From Deinococcus alpinitundrae (GTDB lineage Bacteria; Deinococcota; Deinococci; Deinococcales; Deinococcaceae): a stretch of 48,412 nucleotides of DNA. The notes beneath the pieces were generated by a model, which was not told the origin of the DNA, made no database searches, and worked only from the letters and a program-made list of their open reading frames with translations. Shown piece after piece: positions 16,917-24,909 of the stretch. Positions within the stretch are counted from its first letter, which is position 1. The number at the start of each line of letters is the position of its first letter. The position numbers and the translations under genes are program-made. The DNA lies in NCBI RefSeq assembly GCF_009982895.1, contig NZ_WXZL01000027.1, positions 1 through 48,412 on the forward strand, read 5' to 3'.

Positions 16917-17723
16917 GGTTGTGTTGCCTTAATCGGATTTGGGTAGGCTGATCAGCGTGACCGATGGAAAGCCCTACCGCCACCGCTTCCCGATGTCTAT
17001 CATCCAGCACGCCGTGTGGCTGTACCACCGTTTTCCCCTGAGCTATCGGGACGTCCAGGAATTGCTGCACCAGCGCGGCATCCAGGTCAGTCATGAGACC
17101 CTCCGCGAGTGGTGCATTAAGTTTGGTCCCCTCTTCGCTGAACATCTTCGCCATCGGGAACCCCGGCGGGGTTCCCGATGGTATCTCGACGAGGTTTGCA
17201 CGACGGTCGATGGCATCCGACACTGGCTCTGGAGAGCAGTAGACGAGTACGGTTTCGTGCTCGACATCCTCCTCCAGCGTCACCGCGATACCGACGCCGC
17301 GAAGACATTTTTGATTCGTCTGCTCGGTGAATACGACGTTCCAGAGGTTATTCATACTGATCAGCTCCAGAGTTACGGGGCGGCCATCCGGGAGCTTCCA
17401 AGCCTGACTGACGTCGACCATCAGCACGTCATTTCCACAGCCCGTTGCAACAATATTCTTGAGCAAGAACACCGATCCACACGACGACAAGAGCGAAGTC
17501 AGCAGGGCTTCAGACGACAGAAACGCGCTCAAGAATTCCTGAGTTTGCATGCCCGGATCACCAATCTCCACCGTCATTCCCGTACCAGCGTTTGTGCCGC
17601 AGTGAGAAGACGCAATCAGCAACAAGCGTTCCAGACGTGGTTAACCGTCGCGGCAGGGGTGGCCTGAGGTTCAGGCCACCCCTGCCATCCATCTGCCGTG
17701 GGGCAAGTTAAGGCAACACAACC
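16917..17723 (+). mobile_element. IS6-family insertion sequence, complete (807 bp)
   Basis: The ends are perfect 16-bp inverted repeats: GGTTGTGTTGCCTTAA (16917-16932) and TTAAGGCAACACAACC (17708-17723). The size and single transposase gene fit the family. The 8-bp flanks (TTTGATAA on the left, ATCTCAGA on the right) do not match, so there is no target duplication. This is expected if the copy took part in a recombination or replicative rearrangement. It sits between the kinase pair and the catabolic cluster. Confidence 0.88.
16957..17667 (+). CDS. IS6-family transposase, apparently intact
   Basis: 236 residues from the GTG at 16957 (VTDGKPYRHRFPMSII); a TTG at 16939 in the same frame is an alternative. 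It shows an N-terminal helix-turn-helix region (YRDVQELLHQRGIQVSHETLREW) and a DDE core with Asp in RWYLDEVC, Asp in VIHTDQLQSYGAAI and Glu in NNILEQEHRS. A family such as this makes cointegrates by replicative transposition. No stop or frameshift is seen, in contrast to the copies at 1483 and 7050. Bases 17650-17708 contain a GC-rich stem (GGTGGCCTGA ... CAGGCCACC) after the stop, a plausible terminator. Confidence 0.85.
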   Translation: MTDGKPYRHRFPMSIIQHAVWLYHRFPLSYRDVQELLHQRGIQVSHETLREWCIKFGPLFAEHLRHREPRRGSRWYLDEVCTTVDGIRHWLWRAVDEYGFVLDILLQRHRDTDAAKTFLIRLLGEYDVPEVIHTDQLQSYGAAIRELPSLTDVDHQHVISTARCNNILEQEHRSTRRQERSQQGFRRQKRAQEFLSLHARITNLHRHSRTSVCAAVRRRNQQQAFQTWLTVAAGVA

Positions 17724-17817
17724 ATCTCAGACACGCTTCAGGCCCTCCGATGGTCACCAAGGCTAAACGGACCTGCGTCCTTCCATACTGGAGCACCAGT
17801 CCTTGTTAGCGAGTTCG

Positions 17818-17845
17818 TTCACCAGATTGTTGACAATCTGGTGAA
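17818..17845 (+). promoter_or_regulatory. palindromic operator of the ABC/catabolic operon
   Basis: TTCACCAGATTG (17818-17829) and CAATCTGGTGAA (17834-17845) are perfect 12-bp arms around TTGA. The core TTGTTGACAAT fits the short palindromes bound by FadR-type GntR regulators. It covers the -35 hexamer of the predicted promoter, so a bound regulator would repress. The 11-mer AGATTGTTGAC (17824-17834) recurs inverted at 23235-23245. The GntR gene at 22513-23211 is the obvious candidate binder. Confidence 0.65.
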
Positions 17846-17858
17846 GCCTCGCTATCGT
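17830..17858 (+). promoter_or_regulatory. sigma-70-type promoter
   Basis: TTGACA (17830-17835) and TATCGT (17853-17858) are 17 bp apart, a near-ideal pair. The start of transcription would be about 30 bp before the permease ATG at 17895. The -35 box lies in the centre of the palindrome. Confidence 0.6.
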
Positions 17859-17894
17859 GAGACCGTCAATCCGACATTCAACTTGGAGGTTGCT

Positions 17895-18935
17895 ATGAGT
17901 CAGCCGCATGGCGAACCGGTCCTGCCGGATCTCGCCCTCTCCTCGCCTGTGGACCCGCCCCGGCGCTCCCTGGCCTCCCGCTTCCTGCGGGCCAATGAAG
18001 CCAGCGTCATCCTGGCCACCGTCGGGCTGGTCTTGTTCATCGGGCTTCTGCACCCGTCCTTTCTTCAGCCCAGTCAATTGATCAACATCGTGCAGCAGGC
18101 CGTATTCGTCGGCATCCTCGCGGCAGGCCTGAGTTTCCTGATGAGCATGCGCGAGATCGACCTGTCGGTGGAGTCCACCTTCGCGCTTACGCTGGTGTCG
18201 GCGGCCCTGCTGATGAAGGCGGGTCTTAACCCCTGGCTGGCAGCTCTTGCGGCCCTGGTTCTGGGCGCGCTGCTTGGCGGCATCAACGCGGCGGCGGTGC
18301 AGTACTTCAAGATTCCCTCGCTGATCGCCACCCTCGCCACGCTGTCGATGTTTCGCGGCCTGGTGTTTGCGCTGAGCAACGGCCAGCAGGTGACCGGTCT
18401 GCCCCTGGACCACCCCTTCTTCAGTGTGCTGAGTGGCAACTTCCTGGGCCTACCGCTGCCCATCTGGTGCCTGATCATCCTGATTGCTGTCCTCAGCCTG
18501 ATCATGGGCCGCACGCCCTACGGCTACCGGGTTCGCCAGATCGGTTCCAACCCGGCGGCCGCCTCGTTCTCCGGCATTCCGGTGGCCCGGGTCCGCGTGC
18601 AGTCGTTTATGCTCGCCGGTCTGTTGGCCGCGGTCGCTGGTCTCCTGGGCCTGAGCTACTTCACTAGTGCCGACCCCAACATCGGTGGGGGGTTCAGCCT
18701 CAGCGCTGTCGCGGCCGTCGTCATCGGCGGAACGCCTCTACGCGGCGGCGTCGGGACCGTCCCCGGGGCTGTTCTGGGCGCCGTCCTGCTGACCGTCGTG
18801 ACCAGCGGCCTGGTGTACTTCAATGTTCCCGCCAACTGGAGCCAGTTCGCCACCGGCCTCGTCATCCTGATTGCCGTCTCGCTCGACAGCGTCGTCCGCA
18901 ACCGTAACCGGGGCAGCGACGCGTCCGAATCCTGA
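17895..18935 (+). CDS. sugar-type (RbsC-like) ABC transporter permease
   Basis: 346 residues from the ATG at 17895 (MSQPHGEPVLPD), chosen because TTGGAGG precedes it by five bases; the frame opens earlier at 17841. It has a cytoplasmic N-terminus and then 8-10 hydrophobic helices in the arrangement of the BPD_transp_2 family (RbsC, XylH): PSQLINIVQQAVFVGILAAG, LSMREIDLSVESTFALTL-like and NPAAASFSGIPVARV, where the coupling loop contacts the ATPase. It heads an operon with a binding protein, an ATPase and catabolic genes. The family imports pentoses and related polyols, but members in catabolic clusters can carry other small polar compounds; the substrate here is inferred from the neighbours. 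Confidence 0.88.
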   Translation: MSQPHGEPVLPDLALSSPVDPPRRSLASRFLRANEASVILATVGLVLFIGLLHPSFLQPSQLINIVQQAVFVGILAAGLSFLMSMREIDLSVESTFALTLVSAALLMKAGLNPWLAALAALVLGALLGGINAAAVQYFKIPSLIATLATLSMFRGLVFALSNGQQVTGLPLDHPFFSVLSGNFLGLPLPIWCLIILIAVLSLIMGRTPYGYRVRQIGSNPAAASFSGIPVARVRVQSFMLAGLLAAVAGLLGLSYFTSADPNIGGGFSLSAVAAVVIGGTPLRGGVGTVPGAVLGAVLLTVVTSGLVYFNVPANWSQFATGLVILIAVSLDSVVRNRNRGSDASES

Positions 18936-18962
18936 CCCTGCTCCCTTACTGGAGGTTTGACC

Positions 18963-19973
18963 ATGCGTAAACTGCTCACCCTGTCCGCTGCCCTCACTGT
19001 TACTTTGGCCTCCGCCCAGACCACCAACGTGGCCTTCGTGTACTGGAATACTGCCAACGCTGCCTTCCAGGAAATGGCCATGGGCGTCAAGCAGGCCATC
19101 AAGGAAAGCAAAGGCACCAAACTCACCTCCACGGCACCCAACGGGACCAACCCGTCCCAGGTGGTCTCGATGTTCCAGTCGTCCGCCCAGACCTCCAAGG
19201 ACGGCATCGTCCTTCAGGCGCTGACCCCGGACCTGTTCTTCCGTCCGCTCAAGACGGCCACCGATGCGGGCATTCCCGTGATTTCCATCGACGCTCCGCC
19301 GCCCAAAAATGCCGGCGTGGACTTGTTCGTCAGCAACGACAACGTGGAACTTGGCCGGCAGCTGGCCCGCGAGATTCTGAAGAAAATTCCCGCGAATGCC
19401 AAGGGCAAAATCGTGATCGGCAACAGCAACCCCGGTACACCGCCCATCGAGGCGCGTGTCCAGGGCATGATCGAGGTCATTAAGGCCACCCGGCCCAACC
19501 TGACGATCGTCGGGCCGCTGGAAACCAAAGGGCCCACCGGTTCACCGTCGGACGTCTTCACCGTGTGGAACGGCATCGTGCGCGCCAACCCCGACGCCCT
19601 GGCCTTCCTGGCCCCCACCAATGCCGATCCAGGTGCCTTGGCACTGATTGAACGGCAGACCGGCAAGAAGCTGCTCGTGGGCGGCTGCGACCTGGAACCC
19701 ACAGCGCTCGAGGGCGTGAAGAATGGCTACATCGACGTGCTGATCTCGCCGGAGCATTGGCTCAAAGGCTATATCGCCATGAAACAGCTGCTGGCCCATG
19801 CCCAGTCGGGCACCAAGATTCCGACCGGGTTCTGGAACACGGGCAGCCTGGTCGTCACGCAGGCCAACGTCGACAAGATCATTGCCCGGCAGAAGACCGA
19901 AGCGAGCCGCGCGCTGGTGCTGGTGCCAATCGCCAAGAAGCAACTGGCCAATCCCGACGCCTATCTCAAGTAA
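18963..19973 (+). CDS. periplasmic substrate-binding protein (RbsB-like)
   Basis: 336 residues, GGAGG seven bases before the ATG at 18963. The N-terminus is a Sec signal peptide (MRKLLTLSAALTVTLASAQ), with likely cleavage after Ala 18 (ASA-Q). The mature protein has the two-lobe periplasmic-binding fold of family Peripla_BP_4: NVAFVYWNTANAAFQEMAMG, GIPVISIDAPPPKNAGVDLF and VNKNGYIDVLISPEHWL-like segments (VKNGYIDVLISPEHW). It lies 27 bp after the permease and 18 bp before the ATPase gene. The ligand cannot be read from the sequence; the catabolic neighbours suggest a plant phenolic or a conjugate. Confidence 0.87.
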   Translation: MRKLLTLSAALTVTLASAQTTNVAFVYWNTANAAFQEMAMGVKQAIKESKGTKLTSTAPNGTNPSQVVSMFQSSAQTSKDGIVLQALTPDLFFRPLKTATDAGIPVISIDAPPPKNAGVDLFVSNDNVELGRQLAREILKKIPANAKGKIVIGNSNPGTPPIEARVQGMIEVIKATRPNLTIVGPLETKGPTGSPSDVFTVWNGIVRANPDALAFLAPTNADPGALALIERQTGKKLLVGGCDLEPTALEGVKNGYIDVLISPEHWLKGYIAMKQLLAHAQSGTKIPTGFWNTGSLVVTQANVDKIIARQKTEASRALVLVPIAKKQLANPDAYLK

Positions 19974-19991
19974 TGACAGGAGCGAAGGACA

Positions 19992-21545
19992 ATGGCGACG
20001 TTTGAAGCACTTGGCATCCGCAAATCCTACGGCGGCACCCACGCCCTGAAAGGGGTGGACTTCCGGGTCCGGTCGGGCAGCGTCCACGCCCTGCTCGGCG
20101 AGAACGGTGCGGGCAAAAGCACCCTGGTCAAAATCCTGACGGGCGCTCAACGTCCCGATGCTGGGGAAGTGCAACTCGACGGCCGGGTGGTGCACTTTGC
20201 CAACACCGCCGAGGCTGGCAAGCACGGTGTGGCCGTGGTGTCTCAGGAACTCAGTCTCTTTCCCGACATGGACGTGCTGAGCAACCTCTACCCCATGCGT
20301 GAGCGCCGCCGCGGACCGCTGGTGGACCGCACGGAAATGCGGCGTCTCGCGCTCCCCGTCCTGCACAGCTTGGGGCTCAACCCGGACCTGAATGCCCCAC
20401 TGGCCGACCTCAGCCTAGCCGAACGGCAGCTGATCGAAATCGCCCGCGCGCTGATCACCCAGCCGCAGGTCCTGGTGCTCGACGAGCCGACCTCCGCACT
20501 GGAAGCCAGCAGCTCCGCACGGCTGCTCTCCGCGCTGAAGGTACTGCGCGAGCGGCAGGTGGCCGTGGTGTTCGTCTCGCACATCCTCCAGGAAGTGATG
20601 GACCTGTGTGACGAAGTTACGGTGTTGCGTGACGGTGAGGTGGTGCTCGCCAGCGCGCCCGTGAAGTCGCTGGGCGTTTCCGGGATCGTCTCGACCATGT
20701 TGGGGGACCGGGCAAAGCTGCGCCGGGTCGAGGAAGACGCCGAGTCCCGTGCGGGCGTGCAGGCCCTGGCACAGCAGGTCACCAGTACCCACGCCGGCCC
20801 ACTGACGGTCAGCGGGCTCAAGGTGCAGGGCGGCGCTCAGGATGTGAATCTCGAAGTTCGTCCCGGTGAAGTCATCGGCTTGACGGGCCTGATGGGCGCG
20901 GGGCACCAGAGCGTGCTGGAAGCGGTCGCCGGATTACGCCGCACCGACGCCGGCAGCGTTACCTTCCCGGATGGCCGGCCGGGGCCGCGCGACCTGCGCG
21001 CCGGCATTGCCCGGGGGCTGGCCTACGTCACCGGTGACCGCAAGCGGCTGGGCCTGATGCTCGACAAATCCATCTGGGAAAACGTGGCGGCCGTGCAGTC
21101 GGTCGGTCTCGGCCGGACCGGCCTCTGGTTGAGTGTGCCGGCCCTGCGCCAGCGGGCTCAGGACTACGTGAAGAGCATCGGCATCCGGGTAGGCTCGGTG
21201 GATCACCCCGTCAGCAGCCTCTCGGGCGGTAACCAGCAGAAGGTTGTCTTGGCCAAATGGCTGGAGACCCAGCCCGGGCTTCTACTGTTGGACGATCCGA
21301 CCCGCGGAGTGGATGTGGGCGCCAAAGCCGAAATGCACGGCATGGTGCGCGCCCTGGCCGACGGAGGCGCACCGACCCTGGTGTGCTCGACCGATCTCGA
21401 GGAACTCACGGGCCTGTGCGACCGGGTGCTGGTGTTCTACGCTGGCCATATGTGCGCGGAACTGAGTGGTGAGGCTCTGAATTCCCAGACACTGCTGGAA
21501 GCGATGAACACAGGCCGGGGACCCTCGGCGGAGGTGGCGGCATGA
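19992..21545 (+). CDS. sugar-type ABC transporter ATPase, two nucleotide-binding domains
   Basis: 517 residues, typical RbsA/MglA length. Domain 1 has Walker A GENGAGKST, signature LSLAERQLIEIARAL (in place of LSGGQ, as in this family) and Walker B VLVLDEPTSAL. Domain 2 has a degenerate Walker A (GLMGAGHQS), a canonical signature LSGGNQQKVVLAKWL and Walker B LLLLDDPTRGVDVGAKAE. The weakened second P-loop is normal for RbsA. The stop overlaps the start of the dioxygenase gene by four bases (ATGA at 21542), so transport and catabolism are translationally coupled. Confidence 0.9.
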   Translation: MATFEALGIRKSYGGTHALKGVDFRVRSGSVHALLGENGAGKSTLVKILTGAQRPDAGEVQLDGRVVHFANTAEAGKHGVAVVSQELSLFPDMDVLSNLYPMRERRRGPLVDRTEMRRLALPVLHSLGLNPDLNAPLADLSLAERQLIEIARALITQPQVLVLDEPTSALEASSSARLLSALKVLRERQVAVVFVSHILQEVMDLCDEVTVLRDGEVVLASAPVKSLGVSGIVSTMLGDRAKLRRVEEDAESRAGVQALAQQVTSTHAGPLTVSGLKVQGGAQDVNLEVRPGEVIGLTGLMGAGHQSVLEAVAGLRRTDAGSVTFPDGRPGPRDLRAGIARGLAYVTGDRKRLGLMLDKSIWENVAAVQSVGLGRTGLWLSVPALRQRAQDYVKSIGIRVGSVDHPVSSLSGGNQQKVVLAKWLETQPGLLLLDDPTRGVDVGAKAEMHGMVRALADGGAPTLVCSTDLEELTGLCDRVLVFYAGHMCAELSGEALNSQTLLEAMNTGRGPSAEVAA

Positions 21546-22516
21546 CCCACAACGGACCTGGGCGCAGCCACGATATCGCCCACCTCGCCCACGTGGAACT
21601 CCTCACACCACACCCGGAGGAGAGCCTCCACTTCTTCACCGAAGTGATGGGCCTGACCATCAGCGGCCGGGAAGGCGACAGCGTGTACCTGCGGGGATGG
21701 GACGATTACGAGTATCACACCTTGAAACTCACGGCCGCGAAGACGAACGGCATGCGCCATTTTGCCTTCCGCGCCAACAATCCCGAGGCGCTGGAGCGCC
21801 GGGTGTCTGCCCTCAAGGCCCAGGGCCTGGGGATCGGCTGGAATGACGGGGATCAGGGCCACGGCCCCGCCTACGCTTTTCACACCCCGGACGGGCATCC
21901 TGGAGAGCTGTACTACGAGACCCGCTGGTACCAGCCCGACGAGCAGACCCGGCCGGCCCTCAAGAACCAAGCTTCACGCTTTCCGGGACGCGGCGCGAAT
22001 CTGCGGCGCATCGATCACCTGAACCTGCTGGCCTCCCGCATCGCTCCGGTGCGCGAGTTTTTTGTGGACACGCTGGGTGCTCTGCTCTCCGAACAGATTG
22101 TCTTCGACGACGGCAGCGAGAAGGGTGCGTGGTTCAGCGTGAACAACAAAAGCTACGACCTGGCGGTCACCGAAGATCACGCCGGGCGGCGCGGGCGGCT
22201 GCATCACCTTACCTACGCCGTGGACAGCCGCGAGGACGTGCTGCGGGCGGCCGACATCTGCCTGGAGCACGGCGTTCACATCGAAACGGGTCCCCACAAA
22301 CACGCGGTGCAGCAGACCTTCTTTCTCTACCTCTACGAACCGGGCGGCAACCGCTTCGAGATTGCTAATGCCGGAGCACGGCTGATTCTGGCCCCGGACT
22401 GGGAAACGGTCGTGTGGACTGAGACCGAGCGCCGCAAGGGACAGGCCTGGGGCCTGCAGACGATTCAGTCCTTTCATACACACGGCACGCCGGATACCCC
22501 CGAGGGCACGTCATGA
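21542..22516 (+). CDS. VOC-superfamily extradiol (catechol 2,3-) dioxygenase
   Basis: 324 residues in two VOC domains, the layout and length of type I extradiol ring-cleavage dioxygenases such as XylE/C23O. The metal triad of the second domain is visible: His 159 in RRIDHLNLLA, His 221/222 in RLHHLTYAVD and Glu 273 in PGGNRFEIANAG. The catalytic His and Tyr of the family can be sought in YDLAVTEDHAG and QTFFLYLYEPGG. It should cleave a catechol-type ring next to the hydroxyls. Coupled by four-base overlaps to the ABC ATPase before and the GntR gene after. The downstream GalB- and GalC-like enzymes suggest a carboxylated catechol (protocatechuate or gallate), normally the job of the unrelated LigAB/GalA family. 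Confidence 0.85.
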   Translation: MTHNGPGRSHDIAHLAHVELLTPHPEESLHFFTEVMGLTISGREGDSVYLRGWDDYEYHTLKLTAAKTNGMRHFAFRANNPEALERRVSALKAQGLGIGWNDGDQGHGPAYAFHTPDGHPGELYYETRWYQPDEQTRPALKNQASRFPGRGANLRRIDHLNLLASRIAPVREFFVDTLGALLSEQIVFDDGSEKGAWFSVNNKSYDLAVTEDHAGRRGRLHHLTYAVDSREDVLRAADICLEHGVHIETGPHKHAVQQTFFLYLYEPGGNRFEIANAGARLILAPDWETVVWTETERRKGQAWGLQTIQSFHTHGTPDTPEGTS

Positions 22517-23211
22517 CGACAGGCTATGCTGGCACGGTGATGTCGAAGGGGCGAACGACGGACAAGCAGACCGAAGCGGACGAGGCTTACGCCGTGATGC
22601 GGCAGTCCATTCTCGGCGGCGGGTTGATGCCGGGTGAGCGCCTGGTGGAAACCGAACTCGCCGAGCGTCTCGGCCTGGGCCGCAATGCGGTGCGCACCTC
22701 CCTGGCCCGGCTGGAACAGGACGGGCTGGTGGAACGCTCTCCCTTCCGCGGCGCCCGCGTCCGGATCATCAGTGAGGCTGAGGCGGCCGAGATTCTCGAG
22801 GCCCGCTCCGTGCTCGAAGGCCTCGCGGCCCGGCACGCTGCCGAGTACATGACTCCCGAACAGGTCCAGGAACTGCGGGGCCTGCTCGGCCAGATGGAGC
22901 AGCAGCACCAGGCAGGGGACCTGCTTGCCACATCTGAACTCAACAGCGTGCTGCACCGGCGCATCGTGGAACTCGCCGCGCTGCCGATGGTCGCCAAACT
23001 GATCGACGGTCTGCATGCACAGAATGTGCGCCACCAGTTCCGTACCGTCCTGGCCCCAGGCCGCGCCGCACAGTCCCTTGCCGAGCACCGCGCCATCGTG
23101 GACGCTCTGGCCACTGGAGACGGTGAACTCGCCGAGGCGGCCATGCGCCACCATCTGGCGCACGTCCTCAGGACGCTGCGTTCGCTTCAGAAAAACACGA
23201 CCCGGTCCTGA
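22513..23211 (+). CDS. GntR-family regulator, FadR/FCD subfamily
   Basis: 232 residues; a start at the ATG of 22513 overlaps the previous stop, although internal Met codons (residue 10) are possible. N-terminal winged helix (YAVMRQSILGGGLMPGERLV, ELAERLGLGRNAVRTSLARL, DGLVERSPFRGARV) and a C-terminal all-helical FCD ligand/metal domain (EILEARSVLEGLAARHAAEY ... EHRAIVDALATGDGELAEAAM). His residues in LHRR, AEHRA and MRHHLAH fit the usual metal site. Such proteins repress catabolic operons until their substrate binds. Candidate operators lie at 17818-17845 and 23230-23256, so it probably also controls its own operon. Confidence 0.87.
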   Translation: MTTGYAGTVMSKGRTTDKQTEADEAYAVMRQSILGGGLMPGERLVETELAERLGLGRNAVRTSLARLEQDGLVERSPFRGARVRIISEAEAAEILEARSVLEGLAARHAAEYMTPEQVQELRGLLGQMEQQHQAGDLLATSELNSVLHRRIVELAALPMVAKLIDGLHAQNVRHQFRTVLAPGRAAQSLAEHRAIVDALATGDGELAEAAMRHHLAHVLRTLRSLQKNTTRS

Positions 23212-23229
23212 GGCGTGTTTTTTTCCGGC

Positions 23230-23256
23230 ATTGTGTCAACAATCTTGTCAACTTTT
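23230..23256 (+). promoter_or_regulatory. second candidate GntR operator
   Basis: The region contains GTCAACAATCT (23235-23245), the exact inverse of AGATTGTTGAC in the 17818-17845 palindrome. A nearby second half (TTGTCAAC, 23245-23252) follows. It lies 10 to 35 bases upstream of the hydrolase ATG (23267), close to the ribosome binding site (TTTGGAGG). This suggests regulated expression of the second half of the cluster. The promoter itself is not clear. Confidence 0.5.
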
Positions 23257-23266
23257 GGAGGACATC

Positions 23267-24202
23267 ATGACCACGACCGACCATCCCACGCCCAGCCGTG
23301 AAGCGCTGGACCTGACGCGAGGCGCCTTCGACCTGCACATCCATATCGACCCGGACGTCATCCGGCGCCGTGTCACCGATCTCGAACTGGCGCCCCGCTT
23401 TCTTGAACGTGGTCTGCGCGGCTTCGTCCTCAAGTCGCATTACACCTCCACCGCTGAGCGCGCCGCCGTGGTGCGGGCCGCGGTTCCCGGCATCAAAGCC
23501 CTGGGCTCCCTGACCCTGAACAGTGCGGTCGGCGGCCTGAATCCGCTCGCCGTGGAAATCGCCGCCCGTGAAGGTGCCCGGATCATCTGGCTGCCCACCG
23601 TGGACGCCGAGAACGAAGAGAAAGAACACGCCTCAAGGCCCGCCGGCGCGAAGCTGCCCCTCTGGGCGAAACTTCAGGAGGACCTGCGGGCCCGTGGCCT
23701 GCCGGTGCCGAGCGTGCCGGTCGTCGACGGAAAAGGTGAGGTGCTGCACGCTCTGCGGCAGGTCTTGCAGGTCGTCGCCACCCATGGCCTGGTGCTGGCA
23801 ACCGGCCACCTGTCCCGCAACGAGATCTTCAAGGTGGTGGCTGCGGCCTGCGAAGAAGGCGTCGAGCACATCGTCGTGACCCATCCCGACTACCCCACCC
23901 AGAACCTCAGTGTCGCCGACCAGTTGGAACTGGCCCACATGGGCGCCTGGATGGAGCGCTGCGCCGCGCCGTCCTACAGTGGAAAAGTGGCGTGGGAGCG
24001 GCTGTTCGAAGCCACCCGGGCGGTGGGGCCGGAACGGACCATCTTCTCCACCGATTTCGGCCAGCCGGCCAATCCGCCCGTCGAGGACGGCTTGCCCATC
24101 ATGGTCGACCAGTTCCTCCGCGCGGGCTTCAGCGAACAGGACCTACACTGCATGACCGTCACCAATTCCGTGCTGCTCGCCGGTGCGGCGGTGAAGGCAT
24201 GA
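23267..24202 (+). CDS. DUF6282 family metal-dependent hydrolase (amidohydrolase-like)
   Basis: 311 residues from the ATG at 23267, with GGAGG seven bases upstream. The frame has longer upstream extensions that I reject. Amidohydrolase-type features: HxH near the N-terminus (FDLHIHIDPDV), Lys and His in RGFVLKSHYTS, His in LATGHLSRNE and VVTHPDYP, and Asp in FSTDFGQP, consistent with a one- or two-metal TIM-barrel site. I recognise it as the DUF6282 family, whose reaction is not established to my knowledge. Coupled by ATGA overlap to the GalB-like gene. By position it could open a lactone (a LigI-like role) or a hydrated intermediate. Confidence 0.75.
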   Translation: MTTTDHPTPSREALDLTRGAFDLHIHIDPDVIRRRVTDLELAPRFLERGLRGFVLKSHYTSTAERAAVVRAAVPGIKALGSLTLNSAVGGLNPLAVEIAAREGARIIWLPTVDAENEEKEHASRPAGAKLPLWAKLQEDLRARGLPVPSVPVVDGKGEVLHALRQVLQVVATHGLVLATGHLSRNEIFKVVAAACEEGVEHIVVTHPDYPTQNLSVADQLELAHMGAWMERCAAPSYSGKVAWERLFEATRAVGPERTIFSTDFGQPANPPVEDGLPIMVDQFLRAGFSEQDLHCMTVTNSVLLAGAAVKA

Positions 24203-24909
24203 CCCGGCTGCTGGTGGTCAGCGCCCACGCCGCCGACTTCGTGTGGCGCGCCGGGGGCGCCATCGCGTCCGTGACGGCCGCTGGCGGCACCGCGCACATC
24301 GTGGCCCTCTCCTACGGCGAGCGCGGCGAGTCCGGCGAGTTGTGGAAGACGCCCGACCAGACCGAAGAGAACGTCAAACGCATCCGGCATGAGGAAGCCA
24401 GTCGCGCCGCCGCACATCTCGGCGCCACCTTCGAGGGGTTTGATCTGGGTGATTATCCACTCGTGATGGACGACTCGGCCATCAACCGGCTGGTCAAGGC
24501 CATGACCGACTTCGCACCGGACGTGCTGCTGACCCACGCGGAAAAGGATCCGTTCAACCCGGACCACCCGGTCGCCTACGCCGCCACCGAACGGGCGCGG
24601 CAACTGGCCAGCGGGGCGGGGGTGGCCAGTGCCTTTCCCACCATCAAGCCCCCTCAGTTTCTGCTGTTCGAGCCGCACCAACCGGAACTGTGCGGCTTTG
24701 TTCCCACCACCTTCCTCGACATCACGGCCGTGTTCGGGCAGAAGGAAGCCGCCATGGGCGAGATGGGTGCCCAGGGTTACCTGAAGACGTACTACACCGA
24801 ACGCGCTGCCCACCGGGCCAACCACGCTCGGCGGATCAGCGGCCGCAGCGAAATCAAACACGCTGAAGCCTTCATGCGCGTCATGCCGCAGGTGATCTCG
24901 TCATGGTAA
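24199..24909 (+). CDS. galB: PIG-L family protein, GalB-like 4-oxalomesaconate hydratase
   Basis: 236 residues starting at the ATG 24199, overlapping the previous stop. The fold is that of PIG-L/LmbE deacetylases, but the metal motif reads VVSAHAADFVWRAGG instead of AHPDD. SAH-AD with the following FVWRAGGAIA and LSYGERGESGELW is, as I recall, the pattern of GalB of Pseudomonas putida, a PIG-L homologue that hydrates 4-oxalomesaconate. Further features: LLTHAEKDPFNPDHPVAY with His for zinc, and KHAEAFMRV at the end. The next gene encodes the aldolase that would use the product. The symbol is assigned by family resemblance and context; the deacetylase alternative remains. Confidence 0.7.
   Translation: MTRLLVVSAHAADFVWRAGGAIASVTAAGGTAHIVALSYGERGESGELWKTPDQTEENVKRIRHEEASRAAAHLGATFEGFDLGDYPLVMDDSAINRLVKAMTDFAPDVLLTHAEKDPFNPDHPVAYAATERARQLASGAGVASAFPTIKPPQFLLFEPHQPELCGFVPTTFLDITAVFGQKEAAMGEMGAQGYLKTYYTERAAHRANHARRISGRSEIKHAEAFMRVMPQVISSW

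Noticed and set aside
17824..17834. Intrinsic terminator reading of the palindrome before the permease
   Set aside because: It contains a good -35 box, has no T tract and its core recurs before another gene, so an operator is the better explanation.
23015..23266. Upstream extension of the DUF6282 frame inside the GntR gene
   Set aside because: The GntR frame is clearly coding there; the ATG at 23267 has its own GGAGG.
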